Positions 1 to 9,256 of a stretch of DNA of 37,094 nt are shown one piece after another. Below the pieces are notes generated by a model. That model saw nothing but the letters and a program-made list of their open reading frames with translations. It was not told where the DNA came from and made no database searches. This DNA comes from Alphaproteobacteria bacterium RIFCSPHIGHO2_01_FULL_41_14. Lineage in GTDB: Bacteria; Pseudomonadota; Alphaproteobacteria; UBA7879; UBA5542. The stretch lies in the NCBI GenBank assembly GCA_001767855.1, contig MEMF01000002.1, positions 1 to 37,094 on the forward strand, written 5' to 3'. The number at the start of each line of letters is the position of its first letter. The first letter of the stretch is position 1. Position numbers and translations under genes: made by a program.

Positions 1-84
1 AACAGCCGCCTAAAAACGGCTAATATGAGCAAGGAAATTTATCCTTATCCCTCATAACTTTTGGTCCAACTATATGGGACCAGG

Positions 85-543
85 TTAGTCGAAAACAAGA
101 ACTTTTGCCCCTGTTCCTGTTATGCCCTTAAGATGAGCCCATTCTATTGCACCTGAAAATTCACCAGCAGAGGCTTCCTGCCTTGCATGTTGTATAGGTA
201 GAGAGGGTTTTATACCGAATCTTGACAAAAGACCTGGTTTTTTTGACTTTTCTTGCTCACGATATGTTCTATAAAGCCTTTGAATCTTGGCCAAAAGAGT
301 TTGTCTTTCATTAAATAACTGATATCTAGAATCTTTTGATAAAGTCTTATCTTGGAGTGTTGTATTTACCTCAGTCAACTGATCCTGGAGGTTTTTAAAC
401 TCCTTTGAATCTTCAACTTTTTTCCTAAAATCATCGTGGAAAATTGAAGCTTTATCCTGATCTGATAAAGAAGCACTTACAGCCACATTATGCGGAAAAT
501 AAGAAACAAAACTTAAGAGAAGTAACCCATAAACTAACGTCAT
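85..543 (-). pseudogene. Truncated S8 (subtilisin-like) peptidase, N-terminal fragment
   Basis: The 152-residue product begins with a signal peptide (hydrophobic core about residues 3-22, ending near VAVSA). A charged, probably coiled-coil segment follows at about residues 28-100. The last residues, GITGTGAKVLVFD, resemble the first strand of the subtilase domain that carries the catalytic Asp of the Asp-His-Ser triad. A TAA stop falls directly after that Asp, so the His and Ser parts are missing. Neither other frame of the remaining 84 bases continues a subtilase. A good ribosome site (AGGAAGGG, 8 bases before the ATG) lies 60 bases downstream of dnaJ, so the gene may be read from the dnaK-dnaJ transcript. 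The subtilase assignment rests on a short motif. The alternative is an intact small exported coiled-coil protein of unknown role. Confidence 0.5.
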
Positions 544-604
544 AAATCAGCCCTTCCTGTTTTCTTCTCAGTTTACAGGAATACAACCTCCTTTCAAATC
601 AAAA

Positions 605-1756
605 TTAATCATCCAAAAACTTTTTCATTTTCTTGAAAAAGTTAAAGGAGTCTGGCTGATTCTTTTCTTCCTTAGACGTTTTGTTAAACTGTTCCAAAAT
701 TTCTTTCTGATCCTTAGAAAGATTGCGGGGGATTTCCACCCGAACTTCCACATACATGTCTCCCCGAGAGGAACGCCGATAGATAGTCATTCCTTTATCT
801 TTTAACCGGAATTTATCGCCCGGTTGCGTACCCGCAGGGATCTTCACAGAAACGCGCGTGCCTTCAATAGTGGGCACATCCAACGAGCCACCGGTCGCTG
901 CCATCACCATGGAAATCGGGACTCGGCATAATAAATCTGCGCCGTCTCTTTGAAATAAATCATTGGGTTTAATATGAACAAAGACGTATAAATCCCCCGC
1001 GGGAGCACCTTGCGTCCCGGCATTGCCTTCTCCCGTTAATCGAATCTGCACGCCATCTTCTATGCCAGAGGGAATGGTGATTTGCAGTTTCTTAGTTCCC
1101 TTTACATGCCCTCGTCCGTGGCATTCTTTACAAGGATCCTTGATGATTTTTCCCGCTCCTCCACAGGTGCTACACGTCCGCTCCATCATGAAAAAGCCTT
1201 GCTGTGTCCGCACGCGCCCGCTGCCGCCGCAGGTGGAACACGTTTCAGGTTTTTTCCCTGCCGCAGCGCCTGAGCCATGGCACCCGCCACAAGAGAGCAA
1301 TTTTGTAATAGAAATATCTCGTTTACTGCCCTCATAAGCCTCGGAAAGGGTAATGTCTAAATCATATCGGAGATCATCCCCCCGGAAAGACCGCTCAGAC
1401 TGCTGACGACCCCCTGCTGCGAAGTCACCAAAAACACTCTCGAAAATGTCCGAGAATCCTCCCCCACCGAACCCTTGTTGATCGAAGCCAAATCCTCCTG
1501 CACCACCGCCAGCTCCCCCGCCGCCGCCTTGTTGGAACGCGGCATGCCCGTACTGATCGTACGCCGCCCGCTTTTGGGTATCACTGAGGACTTCATAGGC
1601 TTCATTCGCTTCTTTAAATTTTTCTTCTGCCACCTTATCATTGGGGTTTTTATCCGGGTGATACTGCATCGCTTTCTTCCGATAAGCAGATTTCAACTCT
1701 TGAGCGGAAGCGCCTTTAGAAACCCCTAATATGTCATAATAATCTTTACGTGCCAT
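605..1756 (-). CDS. dnaJ: Chaperone DnaJ (Hsp40)
   Basis: This is the Hsp40 co-chaperone that delivers unfolded proteins to DnaK and stimulates its ATPase in the cytoplasm. The J domain occupies residues 4-70 with the HPD triad at 33-35. A Gly/Phe-rich linker follows at about 75-120. Next comes the zinc domain with all four CxxCxGxG-type repeats ([32 protein letters not shown]), and then the C-terminal substrate-binding domains. At 383 residues it is full length for a type I DnaJ. The ATG is preceded by AAGAGGAT at good spacing. It lies 75 bases downstream of dnaK on the same strand, the usual dnaK-dnaJ operon, with a hairpin in the gap. Confidence 0.98.
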   Translation of the reverse strand: MARKDYYDILGVSKGASAQELKSAYRKKAMQYHPDKNPNDKVAEEKFKEANEAYEVLSDTQKRAAYDQYGHAAFQQGGGGGAGGGAGGFGFDQQGFGGGGFSDIFESVFGDFAAGGRQQSERSFRGDDLRYDLDITLSEAYEGSKRDISITKLLSCGGCHGSGAAAGKKPETCSTCGGSGRVRTQQGFFMMERTCSTCGGAGKIIKDPCKECHGRGHVKGTKKLQITIPSGIEDGVQIRLTGEGNAGTQGAPAGDLYVFVHIKPNDLFQRDGADLLCRVPISMVMAATGGSLDVPTIEGTRVSVKIPAGTQPGDKFRLKDKGMTIYRRSSRGDMYVEVRVEIPRNLSKDQKEILEQFNKTSKEEKNQPDSFNFFKKMKKFLDD

Positions 1757-1777
1757 GAATATCCTCTTAAAGACAAG

Positions 1778-1804
1778 AAGTGCTGCTTTTCAAGAGCAGC
1801 ACTT
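1778..1804 (-). promoter_or_regulatory. dnaK-dnaJ intergenic hairpin
   Basis: AAGTGCTGC at 1778-1786 is perfectly complementary to GCAGCACTT at 1796-1804 across a 9-base loop, placed between the dnaK stop and the dnaJ ribosome site. In the transcribed direction only a broken T tract follows, so it is more likely an mRNA-processing, stability or attenuation element than a full terminator. Function is inferred from position only. Confidence 0.5.
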
Positions 1805-1831
1805 TCCTTCATCCCCTGACCCATTCAAGGG

Positions 1832-3757
1832 TTATTTCTTTCCAGAATCATCGTCCGGTTTATCTTCTTTTACTTCTTCAAAATCAGCATCCACAATGTT
1901 TGAGTCTTTCTCTGCTGAATTAGCCTCAGGCGAGTCTTGGGATTGCTTTTCTTGGGCTGCTTTATAAATCGCTTCCCCCATCTTCATGGAGACTTCAACG
2001 AGGGTTTGAGTCTTTGCCTGAATGGCTTCCAGATCCTCGCCCCCTAACGCTTCTTTCAAAGCATCCCGCGCCGATTCAATGGCTGTTTTTTCGGCCTCAG
2101 AAATTTTCTCTCCATGCTCTTTTAGTTGCTTTTCAGTGTTATCAATCAACCCATCTGCATGGTTTTTAGCCTCTATAAGCTCGCGCTTCTTTTTATCCGA
2201 TGCAGCGTTTGCTTCTGCCTCTTTGATCATTTTCTCCACGTCAGCATCTGACAAACCTCCGGATGCCTGGATCTGAATTTGCTGTTCTTTGCCCGTTGCT
2301 TTGTCTTTCGCTGATACATTCACAATACCATTGGCATCGATATCAAAGGTCACCTCAATCTGGGGCATCCCTCGGGGAGCCGCCGGAAGATTCTCTAGGT
2401 TAAATTGACCGAGCATCTTGTTATCATTGGCCATTTCCCGCTCTCCTTGGAACACCCGAATGGTCACCGCGGTTTGATTATCTTCGGCAGTGGAAAAGAT
2501 CTGGCTTTTTTTCGTTGGAATGGTGGTATTTCGCTCGATCAATCGTGTGAACACACCTCCCAACGTTTCGATCCCTAAAGAGAGAGGTGTCACGTCCAGC
2601 AAGAGGACATCCTTTACATCTCCCTGCAACACACCGCCCTGAATGGCAGCACCCATGGCCACTACTTCATCAGGATTTACCCCACGGTGAGGTTCTTTTC
2701 CAAAGAAACTTTTCACAGCCTCAATGATTTTAGGCATACGGGTCATTCCCCCCACCATCACCACTTCCTTAATATCAGAAGTTGTCATGTTGGCATCTTT
2801 TAATGCCTTGCGGCAAGGCCCAAGAGTCCGCTCAATTAAATCATCCACCAAAGATTCTAACTTGGCCCGTGTAAGGGTCAGATTTAAATGCTTTGGCCCT
2901 GTGGCATCCGCCGTAATAAAGGGCAGATTCACCTCTGTTTGAGCCGCACTCGAAAGCTCAATCTTCGCTTTTTCAGCCGCTTCCTTTAACCGCTGCAAGG
3001 CCATGCTGTCTTTCTTTAGATCAATTCCATGTTCTTTCTTGAAAGTGTCGGCTAAGAAATCAATAATACGATTGTCAAAGTCTTCCCCTCCGAGGAACGT
3101 ATCACCATTGGTGGATTTCACTTCAAACACACCATCTCCGATTTCAAGAACAGAAACGTCAAAGGTGCCTCCTCCAAGATCGTACACAACGATATTACCT
3201 GTTTTATTTTTATCCAATCCATAGGCCAATGCCGCTGCCGTTGGTTCATTTATAATACGGAGCACTTCTAAGCCTGCAATCTTACCTGCATCTTTTGTAG
3301 CTTGGCGTTGGGCATCATTAAAGTAGGCGGGGACCGTAATAACAGCCTTGGAAACAGAGGCTCCTAAGTACTTTTCTGCGGTTTCTTTCATCTTTTGCAA
3401 GATGAAGGCACTGATCTGGCTAGGGCTATATTTCTCGCCGTTGGCCTCTACCCAAGCGTCCCCGTTTGGCCCTTCAACAATCTTATAGGGAACTGAATCC
3501 ATATCTTTTTTTGTGATGGGATCATCAAATCGACGGCCAATCAATCTCTTAATGGCAAAAAAAGTATTCATGTGGTTTGTAACCGCTTGACGCTTTGCAG
3601 CCTGTCCCACTAAACGCTCTCCCTCCTTTGTAAAGGCCACCATCGACGGGGTCGTGCGCATGCCCTCAGCGTTTTCGATCACCTTAGCGGTTTGTCCATC
3701 CATTACCGCAACACAAGAGTTGGTTGTTCCGAGGTCAATTCCAATAACTTTGCTCAT
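1832..3757 (-). CDS. dnaK: Molecular chaperone DnaK (Hsp70)
   Basis: This is the ATP-dependent Hsp70 chaperone that folds and protects proteins in the cytoplasm with DnaJ and GrpE. The 641 residues show the nucleotide-binding domain with the phosphate-1 loop [10 protein letters not shown] at the N-terminus, the phosphate-2 motif [12 protein letters not shown] near residue 200, and the [10 protein letters not shown] adenosine motif near 340. The hydrophobic linker [13 protein letters not shown], the beta-sandwich substrate domain and a helical lid follow. The acidic tail contains [11 protein letters not shown]. The start is an ATG about 40 bases downstream of a predicted -10 box, with CIRCE further upstream, so HrcA repression is expected. 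dnaJ follows and is probably cotranscribed; grpE and hrcA sit at the far end of the window. Confidence 0.99.
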   Translation of the reverse strand: MSKVIGIDLGTTNSCVAVMDGQTAKVIENAEGMRTTPSMVAFTKEGERLVGQAAKRQAVTNHMNTFFAIKRLIGRRFDDPITKKDMDSVPYKIVEGPNGDAWVEANGEKYSPSQISAFILQKMKETAEKYLGASVSKAVITVPAYFNDAQRQATKDAGKIAGLEVLRIINEPTAAALAYGLDKNKTGNIVVYDLGGGTFDVSVLEIGDGVFEVKSTNGDTFLGGEDFDNRIIDFLADTFKKEHGIDLKKDSMALQRLKEAAEKAKIELSSAAQTEVNLPFITADATGPKHLNLTLTRAKLESLVDDLIERTLGPCRKALKDANMTTSDIKEVVMVGGMTRMPKIIEAVKSFFGKEPHRGVNPDEVVAMGAAIQGGVLQGDVKDVLLLDVTPLSLGIETLGGVFTRLIERNTTIPTKKSQIFSTAEDNQTAVTIRVFQGEREMANDNKMLGQFNLENLPAAPRGMPQIEVTFDIDANGIVNVSAKDKATGKEQQIQIQASGGLSDADVEKMIKEAEANAASDKKKRELIEAKNHADGLIDNTEKQLKEHGEKISEAEKTAIESARDALKEALGGEDLEAIQAKTQTLVEVSMKMGEAIYKAAQEKQSQDSPEANSAEKDSNIVDADFEEVKEDKPDDDSGKK

Positions 3758-3798
3758 AATGTCTCACTTTCGCTTTTAATAAAAAATCTAATACCCTA

Positions 3799-3827
3799 TA
3801 TATAATTCATAATTTAGCACTCTTCAA
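3799..3827 (-). promoter_or_regulatory. dnaK sigma-70-type promoter overlapping CIRCE
   Basis: On the minus strand a -35 box TTGAAG (3822-3827) is separated by exactly 17 bases from a -10 box TATATA (3799-3804). The -35 box lies in the spacer and inner edge of CIRCE, so bound HrcA would cover it. Transcription should begin near 3792, leaving about 35 bases of leader before the dnaK ATG. Confidence 0.6.
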
Positions 3828-3840
3828 GCCCAAGTGCTAA
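3814..3840 (-). promoter_or_regulatory. CIRCE operator (HrcA binding site)
   Basis: TTAGCACTC (3814-3822), a 9-base spacer and AAGTGCTAA (3832-3840) match the CIRCE consensus TTAGCACTC-N9-GAGTGCTAA with one mismatch. It lies upstream of dnaK and overlaps the predicted -35 box. The cognate repressor gene hrcA is at the right edge of this window. Confidence 0.93.
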
Positions 3841-3870
3841 TTTTCTAAAGGAAATTTTCTCTCTTCTCTT

Positions 3871-4518
3871 CTATGGCTTTTTTAGATGAACGAAGTAAGC
3901 AGGCCGCCCTTCTTCTATACCTTTCTGCTGAAATCGTGTCTCTACCCATTCAGGGGGGACCTCAAATCCCTGCCTATTGATTTGGAAATCTGCCGAGCGC
4001 TTAAAAACGTCTAAAGCCCACTCTCGGTATTCCTCATGGTCAGTGGCAAATAAAAATTCTGCCCCTTTTTCTAAGGTGCTCGCAAGCAAAGAAAGATTCT
4101 CTGAAGTCACAAAACGACGCTTGTGATGCCTCTTCTTGGGCCACGGATCGGGAAATAAAAGAAAAACTTTAGAAAAAGTCTCTGGAGGCAACAAGGTCAA
4201 TAAAGACTGGGCGGCTTCTGTAAAGAGACGGACGTTGGTCAGTTGCTTTCCTTCAATGGTGGAGAGAAACGTCCCCACCCCGTTCAGGAAAGGCTCACAT
4301 CCAATCATTAAAACATGAGGGTACTTTTCTGCCAAATAGGCTAGATGATCGCCATTCCCAAACCCAATCTCGAGCCATAGTTCTTTGTATCCCTCTAAAG
4401 ACGCCGGGCAAACGATTTGGTCATTTTCAATCGTTAACCGAATCCTCGGCAGAAGATTGTCCAACAAAACTTTTTTGCCTGTCTTTAAGGCGCGCCCCTG
4501 ACGGCGCCCATATAACAT
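3871..4518 (-). CDS. trmB: tRNA (guanine-N7-)-methyltransferase
   Basis: TrmB uses S-adenosylmethionine to methylate N7 of guanine 46 in the variable loop of tRNAs. The 215-residue protein carries the SAM-binding motif LWLEIGFGNGDHL near residue 50. The family signature FPDPWPKKRHHKRRF lies near residue 125. The length is normal for the family. Its ATG overlaps the lnt stop codon by one base (TGATG), so translation is probably coupled to lnt. It is the last gene of the thrS-infC-lnt-trmB run before the dnaK promoter. Confidence 0.96.
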   Translation of the reverse strand: MLYGRRQGRALKTGKKVLLDNLLPRIRLTIENDQIVCPASLEGYKELWLEIGFGNGDHLAYLAEKYPHVLMIGCEPFLNGVGTFLSTIEGKQLTNVRLFTEAAQSLLTLLPPETFSKVFLLFPDPWPKKRHHKRRFVTSENLSLLASTLEKGAEFLFATDHEEYREWALDVFKRSADFQINRQGFEVPPEWVETRFQQKGIEEGRPAYFVHLKKP

Positions 4519-6125
4519 CAGTATTTCCTCGAAGAAAAGGGATCAAATCGATCAAACCACGCCATTATCGAAAAGAATAGGCGACAGAGCGGAGGCGTGG
4601 GAAGAGCTTTTGGCAAACGAACATCTTCCACAGCGAGAGTCCCTAAGGTTGTTTCCTTTATAATGCGGCCATACGGATCAATAACCCCAGAAATACCTGA
4701 ATTGGCCACCCTCACCACGGGTATACCTTCCTCAATAGCACGCATCCGAGCGATTTGAAAGTGTTGATAGGGCCCAAAGCTCGTCCCAAACCAAATATCA
4801 TTGGTCAGGTGCAGCAGCCACTCTGGGCGATCATGCGGAGAGGTGACTTGGCCCGGGAAAATAGCCTCATAACAGATGGCGGGAGCAAAACTGGGGATCC
4901 CTGACACATGCAACGTTTGGGGTCCAGCTCCTTCGGAAAAGTCTAACATGCCAGATGTCACTTTTCGTATGGTGTTTTTGGGAAAAAAGACTTCAAGCCC
5001 TCTTCGAAAAGGGACGTATTCCCCAAAGGGAACGAGGTGATGTTTATCATAAGTCGCCTCTATTTGTCCTTGATGATTTAAAACATAAAGACTGTTCCAA
5101 ATTTTTTTGTTTTCTTTGTCTCTTTTTACAACCCCGAAAATAAGGTGGGAACCCTCTGGGACGGCGCGTCCTAATCTCTCCTTTAAGGCATCCCCCTCCA
5201 AATAAAACCCAAGAGCCGTTTCTGGCCAAATCACAATATCTGCAAGTCTCGAGCCTACCTGACTAAGTCGCAGCAGAAGATTCAGATTAAGACGCTGTTC
5301 TTCAAGTTCCCAAAACGGAGACTGGGAAATACTCGGCTGTACCAAACGAACCACCTTGTTTGTGTACTCCGTTGGGTTTGATAGCCGAACCCCTCCAAAG
5401 AGAAGAACACCTATCCCCACTGCCACGCCCGTCTTTACATACAAAGACGTAAACCGCGACGGAACGACAGAACAATATAAATAAGGAATGCCTGCCAAAC
5501 AAAGGGTCAGAAAACTAAGAGTGTAAACACTCCCAATAGACGCTGTCTGCGCCACGATGAGCACTGGCGACCAAGTATACCCAATCAGAGACCAGGGAAG
5601 TCCGGTCAAAAAATATGTCAAAAAATACTCGCCTGACACCCACCAAAAGGCTGCCATAATCAACCGAGACACGGACTTCGAATGAACATATCCAAATTGC
5701 AGAAAAAGAAATTGCAAGATTTTAGAGGGAACCGTATAGGCCCATCCCAAAAACCAAAAAGAGATAAAAGCCATAAACAGAGCTAAGAAAGCAGGGAGTC
5801 CCATAAAACAAAGAGGGATCATCCACCAAAAGACATTAAACTCTATAAATAAAGCCTGACAAATCCAATAGAGGCTAATACAAAAAAACCCAAACCCAAA
5901 GGCCCATACTCTGGTCAAGAAGTGGGTCCAATGAACGGGTACATCTAACAAACAAAGAAGACGAGAAACGGTAAAAAGTAAAACAACTTGGATGCCCGGC
6001 AAGGGAAATAAAATGAGGCCCGTTAAGGTACCAAGACATAAAAATTCGACGAGAGGTGGAAAGCGACGAAAAAAATTCAGATAAGCTTCCCGAGAGGATA
6101 AACCCAGTCTTATCCAAGAACTCAC
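4518..6125 (-). CDS. lnt: Apolipoprotein N-acyltransferase
   Basis: Lnt is an inner-membrane enzyme that adds the third acyl chain to the N-terminal cysteine of lipoproteins, using phospholipid as donor. The N-terminal 230 or so residues are a series of hydrophobic membrane segments. The periplasmic nitrilase-like domain follows, with the catalytic Glu in WPETALGF (about residue 302), Lys in DKHHLVPFGEYVPF (about 360) and Cys in PAICYEAIFPG (about 417). At 535 residues it is full length. The start is GTG, chosen because AGAGGAT precedes it closely and it lies 8 bases after infC. One base is shared with trmB downstream. Confidence 0.96.
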   Translation of the reverse strand: MSSWIRLGLSSREAYLNFFRRFPPLVEFLCLGTLTGLILFPLPGIQVVLLFTVSRLLCLLDVPVHWTHFLTRVWAFGFGFFCISLYWICQALFIEFNVFWWMIPLCFMGLPAFLALFMAFISFWFLGWAYTVPSKILQFLFLQFGYVHSKSVSRLIMAAFWWVSGEYFLTYFLTGLPWSLIGYTWSPVLIVAQTASIGSVYTLSFLTLCLAGIPYLYCSVVPSRFTSLYVKTGVAVGIGVLLFGGVRLSNPTEYTNKVVRLVQPSISQSPFWELEEQRLNLNLLLRLSQVGSRLADIVIWPETALGFYLEGDALKERLGRAVPEGSHLIFGVVKRDKENKKIWNSLYVLNHQGQIEATYDKHHLVPFGEYVPFRRGLEVFFPKNTIRKVTSGMLDFSEGAGPQTLHVSGIPSFAPAICYEAIFPGQVTSPHDRPEWLLHLTNDIWFGTSFGPYQHFQIARMRAIEEGIPVVRVANSGISGVIDPYGRIIKETTLGTLAVEDVRLPKALPTPPLCRLFFSIMAWFDRFDPFSSRKY

Positions 6126-6133
6126 TGTATCCT

Positions 6134-6673
6134 CTAAGCTTTCCGCGGTGCTAAAATCATAATCATTAAGTTGCGTTCGCTCTTAGGTTCCGTCTCTGCC
6201 ATACCGATATCTTCCACTTCATTTTTCAAACGGTCCAAGAGACGAATCCCGACTTCTTTATGAGCCATCTCTCGCCCTCGGAAACGCATGGTGATTTTGA
6301 CTTTATTTTCTTCTTCAAGGAAGCGCCGAACTTGTTTCATTTTAATGAGATAGTCATGTTCTCCGATCACAGGGCGCAACTTGATTTCTTTGATCTCAAC
6401 AATTTTCTGATTCTTTTTCGCTTCATTCTTTTTCTTTTGAAGCTCGTACTTGTACTTTCCGTAATCTAAGATTTTACAAACTGGAGGTTCCGCATTCGGG
6501 GACACTTCTATAAGGTCTAAGCCCGCCTCTTGAGCTCGCTCGATCCCTTCTCTGACAGAGACAACCCCCACCATGTTACCCTCTTCATCGATGAGTCGAA
6601 TGCTCTCCACTCGGATTTCTTCATTTATTCTAGGACCATCTGAAGGCCGAGGCGTCGTCATAAATTTACTTAT
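6134..6673 (-). CDS. infC: Translation initiation factor IF-3, probable AUA start
   Basis: IF-3 binds the 30S subunit, prevents premature joining of 50S and proofreads the start codon. The body is typical: GPRINEEIRV at the N-terminal domain start, a lysine-rich linker around KYKYELQKKK, and the C-terminal domain with MRFRGREMAHKEVG. The first ATG (6659-6661) lies 20 bases from the only good ribosome site, AAGGAG at 6682-6687. An in-frame ATA at 6671-6673 sits at ideal 8-base spacing and would give 179 residues beginning MSKFMTTPRP. IF-3 genes elsewhere use rare starts (AUU in Escherichia coli) for self-regulation, so the ATA start is preferred here. With the ATG the protein is 175 residues. 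Gene identity is certain; the start is an inference. Confidence 0.95.
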   Translation of the reverse strand: MSKFMTTPRPSDGPRINEEIRVESIRLIDEEGNMVGVVSVREGIERAQEAGLDLIEVSPNAEPPVCKILDYGKYKYELQKKKNEAKKNQKIVEIKEIKLRPVIGEHDYLIKMKQVRRFLEEENKVKITMRFRGREMAHKEVGIRLLDRLKNEVEDIGMAETEPKSERNLMIMILAPRKA

Positions 6674-6693
6674 TTTTAGGTCTCCTTAAAAAA

Positions 6694-8610
6694 TTAAACG
6701 GGCATCGCCCCTGCTGTTTTAAGCCGCTTGGTTATATCGGGCAGAGACACAATTTCTTGAGTATCCCCCCCGAGAGTCCGAACTGCCACCGCACGATTGT
6801 CAGCCTCCTTCTGCCCAACAACCAAAACGTACGGGATCTTTTGCAAACTATGTTCACGAACTTTATAACTAATCTTTTCATTCCGCAAATCAATTTCTGC
6901 ACGAATACCTTCTTTTCTGAGATGCTCATAGACTTCCTGAGCATAGTCATTAACACCTGTCGTAATACTCGCCACCACCACTTGAACCGGCGCGAGCCAG
7001 AGCGGGAACTTGCCTGCATAATGTTCGATTAAAATACCGATGAAGCGTTCAAAAGCTCCCAAAATGGCTCGGTGGAGCATCACGGGACGATGGCTCTGAC
7101 CATCTTCTCCTATATAGGACGCACCCAGTCTCTCTGGCAGCACAAAATCTAGTTGAAACGTTCCACATTGCCAATCCCGCCCTACAGCATCTTTTAAGAC
7201 AAACTCTAGTTTGGGACCATAAAACGCTCCCTCCCCTGGGTTCAGCGTATACGGAATACCCACCACATCGAGCGCTTCCTTCAATCTAGATTCTGCTTCA
7301 TCCCATATAGTGTCTGTACCCGCTCTTTTTGTAGGTCGATCAGAAAATTTGATGTGAAAATTATCAAACCCCAGATCCTTATAAACAGATGACAACAGAT
7401 AACAAAAAGCCTTCGTCTCTGACACAATCTGATCTGTTGTACAAAATATATGAGCATCATCTTGCACAAAGCTACGCACCCGCATGATACCATGGAGCGC
7501 CCCTGACGGTTCATTGCGATGGCAGTGCCCAAATTCGGCAATTCTTAAAGGGAGATCTCGATAGCTTTTTATTCCTTGCTTGAAAATCTCCACATGGCAA
7601 GGACAGTTCATGGGCTTTACCGCCAGAATACGATCATCGTCATCTTTAACGATAAACATGTTTTCGCGAAATTTTTCCCAGTGCCCCGATTTTTCCCATA
7701 AAGATTTATCCACCAAAAGGGGGGTGTTTACCTCCACATATCCAGCTTTTTCCATACGCTTACGCATATAGTTTTTAAGGAGATTATAAAGCTTCCATCC
7801 CTTCGGATGCCAAAACACACTTCCCACAGCTTCTTCTTGTAAATGGAAAAGCTCTAGCTGTTTCCCCAGTTTCCGATGATCACGCTTCTCAGCTTCTTCT
7901 ATGCGGGTTAAGTAGTCTTGTAACTCTTTTTCCGTGGCCCACGCTGTACCATAAATCCGTTGCAACATGGGATTATTAGAATCCCCTCGCCAGTAAGCTC
8001 CCGCCAATTTGGTGAGCTTGAAGGCTTTACCAATTCTTCTCGTGGACGGCGCATGGGGTCCTCGGCACAGATCGATAAATTCTCCTTGACGATAGAGGGT
8101 AATGCGCTCTCCTGCGGGGATGCTGCCGATAATTTCTGCCTTATAATTCTCTCCCATATTTTTGAAAAAGGCGATGGCTTCGTCTCGATCCCATTCCTCC
8201 CGCACGATGGGCTCATCCCGATCGACGATCTCTTTCATCTTCTGTTCAAGAGTCTCAAGATCCTCTCGGGTAAAGGGTTTGTCACGCGCAAAATCATAAT
8301 AAAATCCATTTTCAATGGCCGGCCCAATAGTGACTTGGACATCTTTCCCATAAAGTTCTTTCGCGGCCTCGGCTAAGAGGTGAGCCGTATCATGGCGAAT
8401 AACCTCGAGGGATTCAGGGGCCTCACGGGTTAAAATTTCAACAGAAGCATCCTCAGGGAGAGGATAGGATAAATCTACCAGCTGACCATTGACTTTGGCC
8501 ACAAAAGCCGCTTTTTGCAAACTCGAACTGATCGCCCCTGCTATAACCGCAGGCGTGGTGTTCAGGGGGAATTTTTTGATTGTTCCGTCTTTAAAAGTAA
8601 CTCTAATCAT
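6694..8610 (-). CDS. thrS: Threonyl-tRNA synthetase
   Basis: ThrRS charges tRNA-Thr with threonine in two ATP-dependent steps. The domains in order are an N-terminal TGS domain (about 1-62), the editing domain with [10 protein letters not shown], a class II catalytic core and the anticodon-binding domain. The core carries the zinc-ligand regions [17 protein letters not shown] and MLHRAILG. The open frame extends upstream to a TTG at 8649, but that TTG is part of a TTGACA promoter-like box. The ATG at 8610 is preferred: it is preceded by GAGGAA and matches the usual ThrRS start MIRVTFKDG. This gives 638 residues, normal for the family. infC follows after about 20 bases and is probably cotranscribed. 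Confidence 0.97.
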   Translation of the reverse strand: MIRVTFKDGTIKKFPLNTTPAVIAGAISSSLQKAAFVAKVNGQLVDLSYPLPEDASVEILTREAPESLEVIRHDTAHLLAEAAKELYGKDVQVTIGPAIENGFYYDFARDKPFTREDLETLEQKMKEIVDRDEPIVREEWDRDEAIAFFKNMGENYKAEIIGSIPAGERITLYRQGEFIDLCRGPHAPSTRRIGKAFKLTKLAGAYWRGDSNNPMLQRIYGTAWATEKELQDYLTRIEEAEKRDHRKLGKQLELFHLQEEAVGSVFWHPKGWKLYNLLKNYMRKRMEKAGYVEVNTPLLVDKSLWEKSGHWEKFRENMFIVKDDDDRILAVKPMNCPCHVEIFKQGIKSYRDLPLRIAEFGHCHRNEPSGALHGIMRVRSFVQDDAHIFCTTDQIVSETKAFCYLLSSVYKDLGFDNFHIKFSDRPTKRAGTDTIWDEAESRLKEALDVVGIPYTLNPGEGAFYGPKLEFVLKDAVGRDWQCGTFQLDFVLPERLGASYIGEDGQSHRPVMLHRAILGAFERFIGILIEHYAGKFPLWLAPVQVVVASITTGVNDYAQEVYEHLRKEGIRAEIDLRNEKISYKVREHSLQKIPYVLVVGQKEADNRAVAVRTLGGDTQEIVSLPDITKRLKTAGAMPV

Positions 8611-8621
8611 TCTTCCTCGGC

Positions 8622-8649
8622 ACTTTAGCTGAATAGTTAAAAATGTCAA
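8622..8649 (-). promoter_or_regulatory. Candidate thrS promoter
   Basis: On the minus strand TTGACA (8644-8649, a perfect -35) is followed after 16 bases by TAAAGT (8622-8627, four of six -10 matches). The predicted start of transcription would lie only a few bases before the thrS ATG and would cut into its ribosome site. The real promoter may therefore be further upstream. Confidence 0.3.
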
Positions 8650-8665
8650 GAATTTAAAGCAGCTA

Positions 8666-8694
8666 TTGTTTTTAAAAGCATTCTATATTATGGT
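8666..8694 (+). promoter_or_regulatory. Candidate tRNA-Ser promoter
   Basis: TTGTTT (8666-8671), 17 bases, then TATGGT (8689-8694) form a weak sigma-70-like promoter. It would start transcription just upstream of the tRNA at 8709. The assignment rests on spacing and position. Confidence 0.3.
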
Positions 8695-8708
8695 TCGCAC
8701 ATAAAAAG

Positions 8709-8799
8709 GGAGAGGTGGCCGAGTGGTTGAAGGCGCACGCCTGGAAAGTGTGTATACGTTAATCGCGTATCGAGGGTTCGAATCCCTCTCTCTCCGCCA
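8709..8799 (+). tRNA. tRNA-Ser (anticodon GGA), CCA encoded
   Basis: A class II tRNA folds cleanly here. The acceptor stem pairs GGAGAGG (8709-8715) with TCTCTCC (8789-8795), with one G-U at the inner end. The discriminator is G8796 and an encoded CCA occupies 8797-8799. The anticodon stem CACGC/GTGTG encloses the loop CTGGAAA with anticodon GGA at 8743-8745. A long variable arm follows, and then the T arm GAGGG-TTCGAAT-CCCTC. The long variable arm and GGA anticodon identify serine (UCC/UCU codons). Confidence 0.97.
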
Positions 8800-8848
8800 T
8801 TACCACTAGGACTTTTCTAGATTAAAAAACAGCTAGGAGGAACAGTGC

Positions 8849-9256
8849 ATGAAAATTGTCGGCATTGGAAAAATCGTCTCGAATCAGCGCCCCGAAGAGA
8901 TCATGTCTTTTTGGGATGACTTTTTTACACAGAATATCAGCGATCAAATCCCGAACCAAATCTCTCCCTCTCTTTTTTGCCTTTACACGGATTATGAAGG
9001 GGACTACCGCGATCCGTATAAAATGATTATCGGCCATGAGGTGGCAAGCTTTGATAACCTCTCCGCTGGTATGGAAAAAAGAGAATTTGACTTTGAGGAG
9101 TACACCCACTATACGATCACAGGTGAAATGCCAAAGGTCGTGATGAACCAATGGCAGGAAATTTGGAACAACCAACTTCCGCGCGCCTACACTCTCGACT
9201 TCCAACGTCACAATCCCGACGGGAGTGTGGATATATTTGTGGAATATACAAAATGA
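8849..9256 (+). CDS. GyrI-like / AraC effector-binding domain protein
   Basis: The 135-residue single-domain protein resembles the GyrI-like small-molecule-binding fold found at the C-terminus of AraC and MerR regulators and in stand-alone proteins. The characteristic part is the C-terminal half, from about residue 85: the run EYTHYTITGEMPKVVMNQWQ, then LPRAYTLDFQRHNPDG, then a final strand SVDIFVEYTK. There is no DNA-binding domain, so it may sequester a ligand or act with a partner. A strong AGGAGGA lies 8 bases before the ATG. It starts 49 bases after tRNA-Ser and its stop overlaps the next ATG (ATGA), so it is translationally coupled to the Nudix gene. The ligand is unknown. Confidence 0.75.
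   Translation: MKIVGIGKIVSNQRPEEIMSFWDDFFTQNISDQIPNQISPSLFCLYTDYEGDYRDPYKMIIGHEVASFDNLSAGMEKREFDFEEYTHYTITGEMPKVVMNQWQEIWNNQLPRAYTLDFQRHNPDGSVDIFVEYTK

Noticed and set aside
62..82. Hairpin TGGTCC/GGACCA just after the truncated subtilase-like gene, proposed terminator
   Set aside because: No T tract follows on either strand. It may matter for the truncation but cannot be called a terminator.
85..130. Simple frameshift explaining the short subtilase-like gene
   Set aside because: The other frames over the remaining 84 bases do not continue a subtilase sequence, so a single indel does not restore it.
554..581. 7-bp inverted repeat TTCCTGT/ACAGGAA between dnaJ and the truncated gene as terminator
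   Set aside because: The loop is long and no T tract follows in the transcribed direction.
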